22,330 nt of DNA from contig JAWOEJ010000134.1 of the NCBI GenBank assembly GCA_046482845.1, positions 1 through 22,330 on the forward strand. Reading direction: 5' to 3'. The DNA is from DATFJZ01 sp046482845 (lineage in GTDB: Bacteria > Desulfobacterota > Desulfobacteria > Desulfobacterales > Desulfobacteraceae). The translations under genes were made by a program, and so were the position numbers. The notes under the pieces were generated by a model that searched no databases, was not told where the DNA came from, and saw nothing but the letters and a program-made list of their open reading frames with translations. This document shows positions 7,857 to 15,723 of the stretch, one piece after another (the first letter of the stretch is position 1; each line of letters opens with the position of its first letter).

Positions 7857-8620
7857 AACAGCCCTCCTTTGTTTTCAGATCCCCATTTGGCCTTGACCAT
7901 TTCGCCAAGGGTTTCCAGTATCCCCTGGTAAATTGAAATCACAATGCCGATCATGAAAAGAGCCGTCAAAATGGCGGCCAGATCGCTCTGGTACAGGGCA
8001 ATGCGTATACTATACCCGATACCGGCATTGGCAGCAATAAATTCCGCCACAATGGTTCCAGCCATGGCCAGGGTGGCGCTGCCGGCAATAACCGTGGTGA
8101 GTTTGCTTAAATTTTCAAAGGCCCGGATTTTTACTTCCAGCTGCCAGCGCATCCTTCCCGTGGCAATATAAAAGTGTTCAATATCTTCCACCGGCGCCGC
8201 CATAACCCCCAGAACCGACAACAGCAGCGGAAAATAGCAGATCATTGAGGCAATGAGAAGCCGGGACAGAAATCCGTCTCCCAGAAGAATAAAAATAATC
8301 GGGGCCAGGGCCACAATGGGATATGCCTGGATATTATATGCGGTCACCCGTATCATGGAGCCGGCCCAGGAGGACTTGCGGCCCAGAATGCCCACAAAAA
8401 ACGCCATAAAAATGGACACGGCCTGACCCAGAATGGTAACAGACAGGGTATCCATAACATCCCTGAGGTATTTGGCAGCCATCTGCACAGCCGTATCCAG
8501 GATCAATGGAAATCCGGGAATCACATAATCCGATAATGACAAAATTTGTTTAACCCCTGCCAGAATGATCAGAAAAACCACATACACAATCAAAAACTGG
8601 TAGATCCGCCTAAAAAGCAT
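7853..8620 (-). CDS. ABC transporter permease, SsuC/ThiX type
   Basis: This 255-residue inner-membrane protein is a binding-protein-dependent permease. It has about six hydrophobic segments, the first at residues 8-28 and later ones in the 60-80, 95-115, 125-145, 185-205 and 220-240 regions. The cytoplasmic coupling segment for the ATPase lies around IEHFYIATGRMRWQLEVKI, a modified EAA loop: the usual Glu-Ala-Ala is replaced by a sequence ending in ATGRMRWQ. It is followed by ATLAMAGTIVAEFIAANAGIGY, typical of SsuC/TauC-like permeases. GGAGG lies ahead of the ATG. It overlaps the ATPase gene by 11 bases and the binding-protein gene by 4, so the three products almost certainly form one importer. 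Confidence 0.88.
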   Translation of the reverse strand: MLFRRIYQFLIVYVVFLIILAGVKQILSLSDYVIPGFPLILDTAVQMAAKYLRDVMDTLSVTILGQAVSIFMAFFVGILGRKSSWAGSMIRVTAYNIQAYPIVALAPIIFILLGDGFLSRLLIASMICYFPLLLSVLGVMAAPVEDIEHFYIATGRMRWQLEVKIRAFENLSKLTTVIAGSATLAMAGTIVAEFIAANAGIGYSIRIALYQSDLAAILTALFMIGIVISIYQGILETLGEMVKAKWGSENKGGLL

Positions 8621-9302
8621 TCATGACCTCCAGCATTACCTGGTTCAGGGAAACATTGTCCTGGACAGAACCTGTGGTATCATCCAGACCGGATATTATT
8701 TTACTTTGTTTTGTACGGGAAGGATCGGTCAATACCAGAATATCTTTGCAGAAACGCGCCACTTCCATGAGATTGTGGGAAATATACAAAAACATTTTAT
8801 GGGCAAAGAGATCCTTTATCGTGAGCAGAATGGTCTGGCGCAGTTTTTCATCCACATTGCCAAGACTTTCATCCAAAATCAAGAGATCAAAATCCTGAAG
8901 CAGGTACCTGAGCAGATTCATGCGGTTCTGCTGGCCCATGGACAGCTGGGAAAACCTGGCATCCAGCAGCGGACCCAGCCGGAAGATGTCAATCAGCCTG
9001 TTTTTCAGATCCTGCCGGTTCGGCGGACAGACCCGGTCCAGGTGGCGGCCGGTGGAGGACCACCCCGGCAGCCGCTCCATGTTATAGGAATATAAAATGG
9101 TACGAATCCCTGTGGTGTGAATGGGCAGATCAGGCCTGTCCTCCCAGGTGGCCAGCAGTCTGGCAAAGGAGGTCTTGCCCACCCCTGAGGGTCCGAAAAC
9201 CGCGTGGAACCCCGGTCCATCCATGGAAAAATGCAGATCCTGAATCACCATGGCATCAGACTCAGGATAGGTAAAATTCAAGCCCTTACATTCCAGGTGC
9301 AT
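8610..9302 (-). CDS. ABC transporter ATP-binding protein (SsuB-like, divergent)
   Basis: This 230-residue ATPase powers the importer encoded with it. Walker A is GPSGVGKT at 37-44, the signature reads LSMGQQNRM, Walker B is LLILDES, and a switch His is in LYISHN. It is short, and the Q-loop region reads SYNMERLPGW where relatives have a Gln before xxLLPW, so the Gln seems replaced by Asn. The downstream helical part is also compressed. These departures suggest fast divergence, but every residue for ATP binding and hydrolysis other than the Q-loop is present. The ATG at 9302 is preferred over an upstream TTG at 9323 because GGAGGA sits 5 to 6 bases before it and MHLECKGLNF is the normal family start. 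Confidence 0.85.
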   Translation of the reverse strand: MHLECKGLNFTYPESDAMVIQDLHFSMDGPGFHAVFGPSGVGKTSFARLLATWEDRPDLPIHTTGIRTILYSYNMERLPGWSSTGRHLDRVCPPNRQDLKNRLIDIFRLGPLLDARFSQLSMGQQNRMNLLRYLLQDFDLLILDESLGNVDEKLRQTILLTIKDLFAHKMFLYISHNLMEVARFCKDILVLTDPSRTKQSKIISGLDDTTGSVQDNVSLNQVMLEVMNAF

Positions 9303-9843
9303 CTGTATCCTCCATAAAAACAAAATCCGGTCTGACGTCCATGCCTTTTCCTTCCTGCAAGAGTTTCAGTTATTAGGTCAACACCAATTTGTCAATACAA
9401 AATACCCTTTTAAATAAAATATGGCTATAGAAGAAAAAAAATGATAAAAATCAAAGGCGCCAACCACAATGATATTTTCTTTCAGGACCTTGATCTGTAC
9501 ATGGCATCCATAAAAGAATTGACCGGGTAAAAAAGACAGCCCTGGTCTGATCCATTCCATATGGCTCAACGGCTTATCACAGCTCAATGACTCATGAAAT
9601 GGACACGTAATAAATATGTCCCATTGGCGCAACGCAGGAGACGGGCAAAAAGACAAGCAAGATGCGTGGATTATTTTTTGGAAGATCCCTAACTACTCAG
9701 GCTGAATCAGGAATTTTCTTTTTTAATAAAAACAGATATGTCTGAAACTCATATTTTTTACATTTTGATTGACAAAGATCAGACTCTTATCTTAAAATTA
9801 AAATTAATATTTTTTTAACCGAAACACAGGGAATATTCAGACC
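9303..9843. other. Divergent intergenic region
   Basis: This 541-base region separates the leftward importer operon from the rightward Fe-S pair. It holds the promoter at 9769-9798 and, near 9390-9395 on the minus strand, a TTGACA that may serve the importer without a well-spaced -10 partner. A 29-codon plus-strand reading at 9441-9530 begins IKIKGANHNDI and faintly resembles the start of UvrA-like ATPases, but stops before any Walker A. No gene is supported. Confidence 0.5.
9769..9798 (+). promoter_or_regulatory. Promoter for the SmsCB-like pair
   Basis: A perfect TTGACA (9769-9774) and TAAAAT (9793-9798, five of six to TATAAT) are spaced by 18 bases. It lies about 45 bases before the ATG at 9844 in an AT-rich block, giving a short leader. 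No clear regulator operator overlaps it. Confidence 0.55.
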
Positions 9844-10608
9844 ATGCTGGAACTGAAAAATATCGTTTTCAAGGCACCGCTTTCTGAGTCAACCTCAGAA
9901 AATTCAACCATGAGTACAATTATTAATGATATCAGCTTTACATTTGAACCTGGCAAATTCTACGCCATCACCGGGCCCAACGGTTCCGGAAAAACGACCC
10001 TTGCCAAGCTGATCATGGGCATAAACGAGCTGACCAGCGGGACCATCCTGTTCAAAGGCAATGATATCAGCAGAATGCCTATCAATGAAAGATCCCGGGC
10101 CGGTATTGTGTATGGCTTTCAAAATCCGGCACGGTTCAAGGGGACCACTTTCCGGGATTTATTGTCCATTGCTGCAGGTACAGATGACGAAGACCGGCTG
10201 GTGGAGCTGATTGCACGGGTGGGTGTGTGCTCCTTTGATTTTCTTGACAAGCCGGTTGACCACAAATTATCCGGGGGTGAAATAAAAAAAATAGAACTGG
10301 CCACTGTTATTGCCAAAAATCCCGGCGTAGCAATTTATGATGAACCCGATACCGGGATTGACCTCTGGACCATCGGTCCCATGGTGGAACTGCTGAAAAA
10401 AGAGCAAAAGGAAAACAATACCACCACCATAGTGGTCAGTCACAACAGATCCTTTCTTGAAGCCGCAGACACCCTGCTGCTGATAAAGGACGGTAAAATC
10501 GGCTATACCGGCAATCTGGAAGGCGCCATGCCCATACTGGAAGATTTAAGTGTCTGCACGTTCGGTGAAACATGTGAAGGAGAAACCAATGCTCGATGCT
10601 ATAGATAA
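9844..10608 (+). CDS. SufC-like ATPase (SmsC-type)
   Basis: This 254-residue soluble ABC ATPase is of the SufC type that drives scaffold-based Fe-S cluster assembly. Walker A is GPNGSGKT (44-51), the Q-loop is YGFQNPARFKG, the signature is LSGGE (142-146), Walker B is VAIYDEPD (162-169, with Asp166 and Glu167) and the switch His is His200. It differs from canonical SufC by a longer, Ser/Thr-rich N-terminal loop (11-24) and a Cys-containing tail (Cys238, Cys244, Cys252). The following SufB/D-like gene overlaps by 20 bases. A SufC plus a single SufB-like scaffold, without sufA, sufS, sufU or a separate sufD nearby, fits the minimal SUF-like system (SMS, SmsCB) described for anaerobes. Confidence 0.85.
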   Translation: MLELKNIVFKAPLSESTSENSTMSTIINDISFTFEPGKFYAITGPNGSGKTTLAKLIMGINELTSGTILFKGNDISRMPINERSRAGIVYGFQNPARFKGTTFRDLLSIAAGTDDEDRLVELIARVGVCSFDFLDKPVDHKLSGGEIKKIELATVIAKNPGVAIYDEPDTGIDLWTIGPMVELLKKEQKENNTTTIVVSHNRSFLEAADTLLLIKDGKIGYTGNLEGAMPILEDLSVCTFGETCEGETNARCYR

Positions 10609-11509
10609 ACAAATTTTAAAGGACGTTGCCGGTCTCGAGGACATGCCCAAAGGCGCCTATAATATTCGAAAAAACGGAAAACTTCTGGGCCGGGAGGTTT
10701 CCGCAAATATCAATATTGAGGCCAATGAAAAAAACAACGGTATTATTATAAGGATCAAGCCCAACACCATTAATGAATCGGTTCACATCCCGGTTATCCT
10801 GTCCCAGGCCGGCCTTCACGATGTGGTGTACAACACCTTTATCATAGGGGAAAATTCAGATGTAACCATAGTTGCCGGGTGCGGCATACACTGCGGCAGC
10901 TCAGAATCCGAGGGACACTCCGGCATCCATGAATTTCAGATCAAATCCGGAGCTAAGGTAAAGTATATTGAAAAACACGCGGCCATTGGAGAAGGAAGCG
11001 GCCGGCGTATTCTCAATCCAACCACAAAGGTGTTTATGGAAAAAAATGCCCATGCTGAAATGGAGCTTACCCAGCTGGGCGGTGTGGACGAGGCAAAACG
11101 TATGAATGAGGCCACTCTTGATGCAGGCAGCGTACTGCTCATGACGGAACGGGTCATGACCGACAACAGCCAGACCGCAGAATCCAAAAATGAAATCACA
11201 CTTTCAGGTACTGACAGCAAGGCCAATATTATTTCCCGATCCGTGGTAAAGGGAGATTCCAGGCAGGACTTTTTTGTCAACTTAACAGCCCTTGCCAGAT
11301 GCTATGGTCACATTGAATGTGACGCCATTATCATGGACAACGGAAAAAGCCAGACCATACCGGCGCTCAAAGCACTGCACCCGGATGCAGAGATGACCCA
11401 TGAAGCCTCCATCGGCAAAATTGCCAGCGACCAGCTCATGAAACTGATGAGCCTGGGGCTTGACTATGACGAAGCGGTCAACCGGATCATCCAGGGATTT
11501 TTAAAATAA
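10589..11509 (+). CDS. SufB/SufD-like Fe-S scaffold (SmsB-type)
   Basis: This 306-residue beta-helix protein is the partner of the preceding ATPase. The C-terminal half carries the SufB signature: ARCYGHIECDAIIMD with Cys244 at the place of the SufB cluster Cys, then THEASIGKIASDQ with His271 and Glu272, the other assembly residues. An extra Cys-rich loop, GCGIHCGSS (97-105), is also present. Canonical SufB is about 490 residues; the short length and absence of the long N-terminal region match the SmsB/minimal class. GAAGGAG at 10576-10582 selects the ATG at 10589, inside the end of the ATPase gene; an upstream start at 10550 would add 13 unlikely residues. Confidence 0.87.
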   Translation: MLDAIDKQILKDVAGLEDMPKGAYNIRKNGKLLGREVSANINIEANEKNNGIIIRIKPNTINESVHIPVILSQAGLHDVVYNTFIIGENSDVTIVAGCGIHCGSSESEGHSGIHEFQIKSGAKVKYIEKHAAIGEGSGRRILNPTTKVFMEKNAHAEMELTQLGGVDEAKRMNEATLDAGSVLLMTERVMTDNSQTAESKNEITLSGTDSKANIISRSVVKGDSRQDFFVNLTALARCYGHIECDAIIMDNGKSQTIPALKALHPDAEMTHEASIGKIASDQLMKLMSLGLDYDEAVNRIIQGFLK

Positions 11510-11541
11510 AATCAGATTGCCCCCATGAACACCATTTTCCG

Positions 11542-11584
11542 ATCGTCAGCCTGATGGTTTAAAATCGCAGGCTGACGATTTTTT
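11542..11584 (+). terminator. Rho-independent terminator after SmsB-like gene
   Basis: A perfect 12-base-pair stem (ATCGTCAGCCTG at 11542-11553 with its complement at 11568-11579) is followed by a run of six T. It closes the Fe-S pair transcript 32 bases after the stop. Confidence 0.93.
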
Positions 11585-11683
11585 GCGTTGAGGTTTTTAA
11601 CGCAGAAAACCCCGCCAATAAAGATTGTCCATACTTATTTATATTTACTTGAAAAAAATATCGCTTTTTTTCCAACCTTTATC

Positions 11684-11713
11684 TTGACAAGAATTGCTTT
11701 TTTATTTTATTGT
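11684..11713 (+). promoter_or_regulatory. Candidate promoter of the acetate permease gene
   Basis: TTGACA at 11684-11689 and TATTGT at 11708-11713 are 18 bases apart in an AT-rich block. The predicted leader is about 100 bases. The -35 matches perfectly; the -10 matches four of six. Confidence 0.4.
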
Positions 11714-11823
11714 GACTGAGCGCTTGATCGGTTTAACTGGAATTAAACATTAACAAGGATAGATTGTGAGAAAAAAGCGCACCGCAATCCTATCAAAGCT
11801 CTTAAAGATTAAGGAGAAAAATT

Positions 11824-12465
11824 ATGGCAGAACAAACTCACTCATTTGCAAGCCCTGGACCGGCCGGGCTGGGTGCTTTGGCAGTAGCAACTTTTGGTTT
11901 CAGCGCCGTTTTCCTGGGCAAAGTAAGCCTTGGCGGCCTCCCCCTGCTTGCCGCCTGGCTTATTGGCGGCGGGATTGTGCAGTATACCACTGCGGTAATA
12001 GAACTAAAGGATCATAACATCACCGGCGGGAATGTGTTTCTTTTCTTTTCTGCATTTTTCATGTTTGGAGCGGCACTGAGTGTCCTTGCCAAATTTTTCA
12101 TGATTTATTTTGAAATCCCCCACTCAAGCTATGTAGAAGGCTGGTGCTGGCTGGCCGGTGCTGGTTTCCTGACCATTGTCACCCCGGCATACAGCAAAGG
12201 CCCGAAAACCTTATTCGGCATTGTTGTTCTCATAGACCTGGCGCTCTGGTTGATCGCGGGACTGGATTTAGGCCTTCTCGGCGCCCAGTTCAAAACTTTT
12301 GTGGCAGTATTTCTAATGACATCAGGTGTGCTGGCCCTTTACACGGCCGGTGCCGTGGTAAACAATGCCGCTTTCGGCAGAACCGTGTTACCCCTGTCAG
12401 CCCCTGAGCCGTCCGGAAACAAGTCACACCTGGCAAAATCCTCAACTGCTGTTCAGGAAAACTGA
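11824..12465 (+). CDS. AceTr-family (SatP/YaaH-type) acetate/succinate permease
   Basis: This 213-residue inner-membrane protein belongs to the GPR1/FUN34/YaaH (AceTr) family, which moves acetate, succinate or related monocarboxylates. Six hydrophobic helices are visible, starting with GLGALAVATFGFSAVF, then LLAAWLIGGGIVQYTTAVIEL, VFLFFSAFFMFGAALSVLA, WLAGAGFLTIVTP, LFGIVVLIDLALWLIAGL and FVAVFLMTSGVLALYTAG. The family motif NPAPLGL, just before helix 1, is changed here to SPGPAGL (10-16). The hydrophilic tail (about 185-213) is Ser/Pro-rich. AAGGAG lies at 11811-11816. The gene is a single transcription unit bounded by its own promoter and terminator. Acetate handling would suit a sulfate reducer that oxidises or excretes acetate; the direction of transport is inference. 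Confidence 0.88.
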   Translation: MAEQTHSFASPGPAGLGALAVATFGFSAVFLGKVSLGGLPLLAAWLIGGGIVQYTTAVIELKDHNITGGNVFLFFSAFFMFGAALSVLAKFFMIYFEIPHSSYVEGWCWLAGAGFLTIVTPAYSKGPKTLFGIVVLIDLALWLIAGLDLGLLGAQFKTFVAVFLMTSGVLALYTAGAVVNNAAFGRTVLPLSAPEPSGNKSHLAKSSTAVQEN

Positions 12466-12503
12466 CAAACTTTATTTTGAACCGCCTTAGCATTTTTACC
12501 AAT

Positions 12504-12552
12504 ACAGATGGAATCGGCATATCTGTCCGGTTCCATCTGTTTAATTTTTTTT
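12504..12552 (+). terminator. Rho-independent terminator after the permease gene
   Basis: ACAGATGGAA at 12504-12513 pairs with TTCCATCTGT at 12531-12540 (10 base pairs), with a possible inner CGG/CCG pairing, followed by a T-rich tract to 12552. It lies 38 bases after the stop. Confidence 0.88.
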
Positions 12553-12631
12553 AAAGCGGATCCCTCCCCCACCGGATTAAAAAATTCCATACCCAAATAA
12601 AATTAGAATTACAGGCATCCGTATAAAAAAT

Positions 12632-12643
12632 TTGAAATTTCAA
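12632..12643. promoter_or_regulatory. Perfect 12-base palindrome ahead of the chaperone locus
   Basis: TTGAAATTTCAA is fully self-complementary and sits a few bases downstream of a TATAAA (12622-12627) and 66 bases before the large TPR-like gene. The position suits an operator, but no regulator is known and the region is AT-rich, so chance is possible. No CIRCE or clear heat-shock promoter was found here. Confidence 0.25.
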
Positions 12644-12709
12644 TGAATTTAGTGTAAATCATGGAATCAGATTTTTAAAAGCCGCTGTGACCTATCGGAC
12701 ACCAAAAAA

Positions 12710-15403
12710 ATGGGGAAAAAAAAGAAAAAAAATACAAAACACAAAAAAATAGCCGGCATGGACTGTAGCCAGCTTGAAAAAGAAGGCTGTGATCACCTGG
12801 CATCCAACAATGCAATAAAAGCAGTACAATTTCTCAAATCCGCATTGAAAAAAGCAAAAGACCCTGTCCAGAAAGAGAGAATCAGAGCCGGCCTTTTTGA
12901 ATCCTACCTGGCCAGGGAAAAACAGCTTAAAGAAAAAAACATGAAGGACGAGGCCAGAGAGGTACTTCAGCTGGCAATGGAAAACCTGCAGGAAACAGAC
13001 CAGATAACAGAAGAAACCCTTGTCTTGATAATGAGAAACTGTGATGCGTGCCTGGCCTGTGAACACTGCAGCCGTTTTTTTGAACATCACAGCCCCACGC
13101 CTGAATTTAAAAGGCTCCTGGGTGAAAAACTTGTTCTGGAAAACTGCTGGGCCCCCCTTGACCGTCTGGAGAATTTATCCTTTTTAGCCAGGGATGCAGA
13201 CCTGATAAAGACGGCAGTTGACCTGATGAACCAGGGAGACTGGGAAAAAGCCAAAGACTTGATGCAGCCGCTGCCGCGCTCTTCTCCCTTTTTCAATCTG
13301 CGCATGTTCTGCCGGGCCATGGTGGCATTTTATGAAGACAATGATGCAGACATGGTCAAAGCCTTATCCATGATCAGCAAAAATTCTATTTTTTCCAAAA
13401 GTGCTGAGGTTTTGCTTGCCTCTGTTAAAACCATCTCCCCAAAGGACATGCCTGCCACAGCTGTAAAACCGGACAACCCGCTTTTGCAGGTCTTCTATCA
13501 AAACGGTTTCATTCTGCACCAGGAAGTTGAGTCCCTGATCCAGGAAATGGAAAAGAAACCGTACAGCACGGCATGCACGGCTCTTATATCCAAACTGGCT
13601 GAATCCATATACCCGGAATCCCCTGAAAAAGCTGTTAATTTTCTGGTGGAAATAATTTGGAACCAGGACCTGTATTTATCTGATAACAGAATCCAAAACC
13701 GCTATTTTGAAATGGCAGAAAAATTAATAAACAAAAAAACAAAACTTCTAAAATCTAAAATTAATTTTATGCTGCCTGATAATAACGAGTTTTCTAATAC
13801 TGCCCGTTTTATTGAACTGGCAGAAAAAGAATTTTCAGATCCTGAGGAATTTGCCATTGCAAAATCACAGGCTGTTTTTTCAACTATACAATCAATACGC
13901 AATAACACTGACTATAACTATTCTTACCATCCTCTGAATTCCCATGATAAAAAAATCCTGGGTATAACCGAAAAAAATATGAGTGCAGTTCTTTTGGAAA
14001 CGGCATATAACGCCTTATCCATTGACAATCAAAACAGAGCCTTATATCAGGAAGTGGCAGAAATGCCATACTGGTCCAGAAATGCCAAAAACATAAAAGA
14101 AAAAATATTTATTTTGATGTGCTCTGCATTTCCCAATGATCCCTTTCCCTTTCTTCAGCTTGCCACGGTTTATCACAGAAAAAACGCCTATAGAAAAGCC
14201 GAGAATACACTTAAAAGGGCAAAAGAAATTGCACCCCATGATCAGCAGGTGCTTGATAAACATGTTCTTTCCCTGCTCATATCAGCAGACAGAAATATCG
14301 GGAAAAAGAAATTTCACCTGGCATGGAAAGACCTTGAAAAAACAGATACCTTTAAGTCAAAAAACTGCAATCTGTTAAGGGAAGAAAAAAAAATCCTGTG
14401 CAGGATAGTTGAAAAACCTGAAATACCGATAAAAGTATTAAAGCTCAAGCTGGAAACGTTTTCAAATTTCAACAGAGCCAGGATTCTTGCCATGCTGATT
14501 TGTGATATTAAAAAGGCAGACAAAAAAAATAATCTTAAAAAGGTAAACGCCAAGCTTGCCTCATTCTTTAATACAAAAAAACTCAAGGACTTGACATCCT
14601 CTGAAGCTGCTGCGCTGTTAATGCCCCTGCCAGAGGACTGGCAGCTTCTTTTCAATCATAAAGACATATTGAATCTTTTTTTAAACAACCTGAAAGACTT
14701 TCTTAAACGTCTGGATGACGGGGATCTGATTCAGGTGATCAATCGAATAATCTATCCAGATATCTGCGGTCATTTTATCAAAGAACTCTCTGATAGAATT
14801 GAGAAACGTGCCGGGAACAATCAATCAAGGGAGCTAAGGCTGGAATTTTATCACGCATCCCTTGCCAATATTAAACACCCCCAAAAAATAGTGGTGGATG
14901 CCTCTGTTTTTTATGAAATTATCGACATGGCCGACAGCGACACAGCATCCATCCTGAAAAATGCAGCCGCAACCCTGTCAAAACGGAGTACCGGCCGGTT
15001 CAGAAAGGCGTTGGAAAATTTTGACTTTGAAATAATTGAACTTATCGATCCTTCCTGGGAAGATCCTTTTCATTCTGATTTTGATGAAGATTTTTTTCCT
15101 GACATGATACCGTCTCCTGAAGGAATGGGATCTGCGTCTGAACTGTTCAAGATGTTAGACAGTGTCCCTGACGCCTTTGCCAAACCCATGGCAAAAATGA
15201 TGAGCAAAGATATTGCCGGTCATGCAGAAGAATTAATAAATGACTGTGACCTCAGGGGAATGCCCAAAACAACAATCAAAATGGCTAAAGAAGAGCTTAT
15301 GTTAATCCCTGAAACAGTTGATATGATAGAATTTATTTGTGAATTTGCAAAACGCTTTGATTTAAATCTGTCAAAAGAAGCAAGATTTTTTTTTCTTGAT
15401 TAA
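12710..15403 (+). CDS. Large TPR-like helical protein of an Hsp70 locus
   Basis: This 897-residue, largely alpha-helical protein is not recognised as a named family. It opens with a Lys-rich stretch (3-13) and a helical-repeat-like segment near 20-60. A tight Cys cluster follows, with Cys111, 114, 117 and 120 in CX2CX2CX2C spacing, suggestive of metal or Fe-S binding. The clearest TPR-like unit lies around 475-520 (FLQLATVYHRKNAYRKAENTLKRA). A strongly acidic, aromatic patch is at about 780-808, and the chain ends FFFLD. There is no signal peptide or membrane segment, so it is probably cytosolic. The 14-base gap to the J-like gene and the overlaps beyond it indicate cotranscription with GrpE- and Hsp70-like genes, so it may be a client adaptor or scaffold; that is inference. 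The ATG lacks a good ribosome-binding site. Confidence 0.75.
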   Translation: MGKKKKKNTKHKKIAGMDCSQLEKEGCDHLASNNAIKAVQFLKSALKKAKDPVQKERIRAGLFESYLAREKQLKEKNMKDEAREVLQLAMENLQETDQITEETLVLIMRNCDACLACEHCSRFFEHHSPTPEFKRLLGEKLVLENCWAPLDRLENLSFLARDADLIKTAVDLMNQGDWEKAKDLMQPLPRSSPFFNLRMFCRAMVAFYEDNDADMVKALSMISKNSIFSKSAEVLLASVKTISPKDMPATAVKPDNPLLQVFYQNGFILHQEVESLIQEMEKKPYSTACTALISKLAESIYPESPEKAVNFLVEIIWNQDLYLSDNRIQNRYFEMAEKLINKKTKLLKSKINFMLPDNNEFSNTARFIELAEKEFSDPEEFAIAKSQAVFSTIQSIRNNTDYNYSYHPLNSHDKKILGITEKNMSAVLLETAYNALSIDNQNRALYQEVAEMPYWSRNAKNIKEKIFILMCSAFPNDPFPFLQLATVYHRKNAYRKAENTLKRAKEIAPHDQQVLDKHVLSLLISADRNIGKKKFHLAWKDLEKTDTFKSKNCNLLREEKKILCRIVEKPEIPIKVLKLKLETFSNFNRARILAMLICDIKKADKKNNLKKVNAKLASFFNTKKLKDLTSSEAAALLMPLPEDWQLLFNHKDILNLFLNNLKDFLKRLDDGDLIQVINRIIYPDICGHFIKELSDRIEKRAGNNQSRELRLEFYHASLANIKHPQKIVVDASVFYEIIDMADSDTASILKNAAATLSKRSTGRFRKALENFDFEIIELIDPSWEDPFHSDFDEDFFPDMIPSPEGMGSASELFKMLDSVPDAFAKPMAKMMSKDIAGHAEELINDCDLRGMPKTTIKMAKEELMLIPETVDMIEFICEFAKRFDLNLSKEARFFFLD

Positions 15404-15417
15404 AGAGGTTTTTTAAT

Positions 15418-15723
15418 ATGTTAAATGCGTTTATTACCCTTGACCTTCCCCTGGATGCTTCGGATCAGATGATACGGGACAGGTATCTGGCGCTTGTAAA
15501 ACAATTTCCCCCGGAAAAGGCACCGGACAGATTCCACGTCATCAACACTGCCTATGAATCCATAAAAGACAAAAGAACCCGTGTAAAAACGCGCATGTTT
15601 GCTGCTCTGAAATCCTTTAATTATGAAGAAGAGCTTAGAAGACTTGCTGATGAAGTAAAGGCCAGAAAGAAAAAAACAACATTGACGGAAATTCTGCAAA
15701 CATCTAAAGACTTATACTCATGA
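15418..15723 (+). CDS. J-domain-like protein with HPD replaced by FPP
   Basis: This 101-residue protein reads as a near-minimal J domain. ITLDLPLDASDQMIRDRYLA (helices I and II) leads to LVKQFPPEK, then RFHVINTAYESIKD (helix III). The HPD tripeptide needed to stimulate Hsp70 ATPase aligns with Phe30-Pro31-Pro32. The remaining tail is basic and helical. It stands between the TPR-like gene and the GrpE-like gene, overlapping the latter by 4 bases, and the Hsp70 gene follows, so partnership with that Hsp70 is very likely. It could dock without triggering hydrolysis, or use a different trigger. AGAGG precedes the ATG at moderate distance. Confidence 0.75.
   Translation: MLNAFITLDLPLDASDQMIRDRYLALVKQFPPEKAPDRFHVINTAYESIKDKRTRVKTRMFAALKSFNYEEELRRLADEVKARKKKTTLTEILQTSKDLYS

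Larger units (their letters stand above)
11510..11823. other. Intergenic region with terminator and promoter
   Basis: This 314-base gap holds the terminator at 11542-11584 and a promoter-like pair at 11684-11713, followed by a leader of roughly 100 bases before the permease gene. No further gene or recognised riboswitch is seen; the leader has modest pairing only. Confidence 0.6.

Noticed and set aside
9303..9400. Thiamine-type riboswitch ahead of the ABC importer
   Set aside because: No conserved TPP aptamer elements such as CUGAGA or the matching partner helix were found in the short leader.
9441..9530. 29-codon plus-strand reading IKIKGANHNDI, faintly like the start of UvrA-type ATPases
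   Set aside because: Only about 17 residues resemble the family, with no Walker A or later motif in any frame downstream; could be chance or an old remnant.
9378..9656. 92-codon minus-strand frame in the divergent intergenic region
   Set aside because: No ribosome-binding site, no family resemblance and AT-rich low-complexity composition; judged noncoding.
12466..12709. Heat-shock control (CIRCE or sigma-32-type promoter) before the chaperone locus
   Set aside because: Neither TTAGCACTC-N9-GAGTGCTAA nor a CTTGAA/CCCAT pair was found; only a short palindrome is present.
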